Positions 63,537 through 64,000 of a stretch of 64,000 bases of DNA are shown piece by piece. Every line of letters starts with the position of its first letter. The first letter of the stretch is position 1. Source of the DNA: Psoroptes ovis. Lineage: Eukaryota; Arthropoda; Arachnida; Sarcoptiformes; Psoroptidae. Below the pieces are notes generated by a model that was given only the letters and a program-made list of their open reading frames with translations, had not been told where the DNA came from and made no database searches. Location of the stretch: contig PQWQ01000015.1 in assembly GCA_002943765.1 (NCBI GenBank), positions 930,001-994,000 of the forward strand, in the 5' to 3' direction. The translations under genes and the position numbers were made by a program.

Positions 63537-64000
63537 GAAAAAATTCATCCAAATAGTCATCAAGTTCATTTTCAAGATTTTGTTCATGATTGCTGCATTC
63601 ATCATTATCATCGTCTTCTAATTTTATTGGTTTTCGCCATATTCTATCAATCAACTGTTCATACGTTTCATCTTCATTGTTCGCGTTCGATGATGTTGTC
63701 GGTAAATTTTTCTTCTTGACCATTTCATCGTCTGATGTAACAATTTCTTCTTTGATATCAAAATCAATTTTGTTTACCCGCTCTTTTCTTTTCATTTTCT
63801 TGGCTTTTTTATGTTGATGATGATAATTTAATTTATGTGAACAATCAGGACATAATCGCACTTTTATTAATGCTGATTTTTTTTCATTATTTTCAATATA
63901 AGTAAATAATACTTCCCATGATTTCAGAGTGTTTTTCAACGAACAATATTTATTTGCACAGATAAATTGTCCTTTACCATTTATCACTTCAGATTCAGTA
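63532..64000 (-). CDS. FRA10AC1: FRA10AC1-like protein, C-terminal part (5' end outside the window)
   Basis: Conserved nuclear protein named after the human folate-sensitive fragile site FRA10A; the family is linked to spliceosomal/RNA-processing complexes, but its exact biochemical role is unclear. The frame is open from the window edge and ends TAA 63532-63534, giving about 156 residues. GKGQFICANKYCSLKN, LKSWEVLFTYIENNEKKSAL and VRLCPDCSHKLNYHH match the diagnostic domain, including the paired C-x4-C and C-x2-C cysteines that probably bind zinc. After it come a Lys-rich stretch (KKAKKMKRKERV) and an acidic tail ending DDYLDEFFQ. The N-terminal half lies to the right of 64000. The stop is 223 bp upstream of the PI synthase start on the same strand, so the genes are tandem and tightly packed. 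Confidence 0.9.
   Translation of the reverse strand, partial: TESEVINGKGQFICANKYCSLKNTLKSWEVLFTYIENNEKKSALIKVRLCPDCSHKLNYHHQHKKAKKMKRKERVNKIDFDIKEEIVTSDDEMVKKKNLPTTSSNANNEDETYEQLIDRIWRKPIKLEDDDNDECSNHEQNLENELDDYLDEFFQ

Overview
The window is AT-rich eukaryotic nuclear DNA with GT-AG introns. Introns that can be placed are mostly 56-92 bp, plus one of about 6.3 kb. Homopolymer runs, dinucleotide repeats and (TCA/ATT/CAA) triplet repeats are frequent both outside genes and inside low-complexity coding stretches. Recognisable proteins are animal-like. The compact introns, the triplet-repeat style and the way orthologues are padded with Ser/Asn/Gln runs suggest an acariform (house-dust-mite-like) arthropod. 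That assignment is inference, not proof.

Layout. (1) 588-8834, minus: a secreted Gln/Pro/Ser/Tyr-rich protein whose signal-peptide exon lies 6.3 kb upstream of the rest. (2) 8835-20729: gene-poor, with microsatellites and only weak exon candidates. (3) 20730-22865, plus: a Lys/Ser-rich disordered protein and a short conserved-looking tail, either two adjacent genes or one spliced gene. (4) 23732-24785: retrotransposon remnants, a BEL/Pao pol fragment followed by a 5'-truncated LINE 3' end with an apparent 11-bp target-site duplication. (5) 24786-37751: gene-poor, with some exon-like pieces. (6) 37752-38330, plus: an intronless acidic coiled-coil 192-aa protein, possibly gag-derived. (7) 38331-44559: gene-poor. 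(8) 44560-47234, minus: an 860-aa secreted Ala/Gln/Ser-rich protein. (9) 51104-61600, minus: the complete orthologue of the HECT ubiquitin ligase UBR5/hyd in 9 exons, 3328 aa. (10) 62567-63308, minus: CDP-diacylglycerol-inositol 3-phosphatidyltransferase in 2 exons, 226 aa. (11) 63532-64000, minus: the 3' part of a FRA10AC1-like gene running off the right end.

The last three genes are housekeeping genes in tandem on one strand (N-degron/ubiquitin pathway, phosphatidylinositol synthesis, an RNA-processing-associated nuclear protein). They are not an operon and no functional link is implied. The two large secreted low-complexity proteins are the least explained genes. They share a signal exon plus long Q/N/S/Y-rich body and could be extracellular matrix, silk-like or cuticular material. 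No CRISPR, rRNA or convincing tRNA gene was seen.

At roughly 75% AT, my own rough estimate is that tens of chance open frames of 60-90 codons should occur in 64 kb. Most short open frames here are therefore left out or given low confidence.
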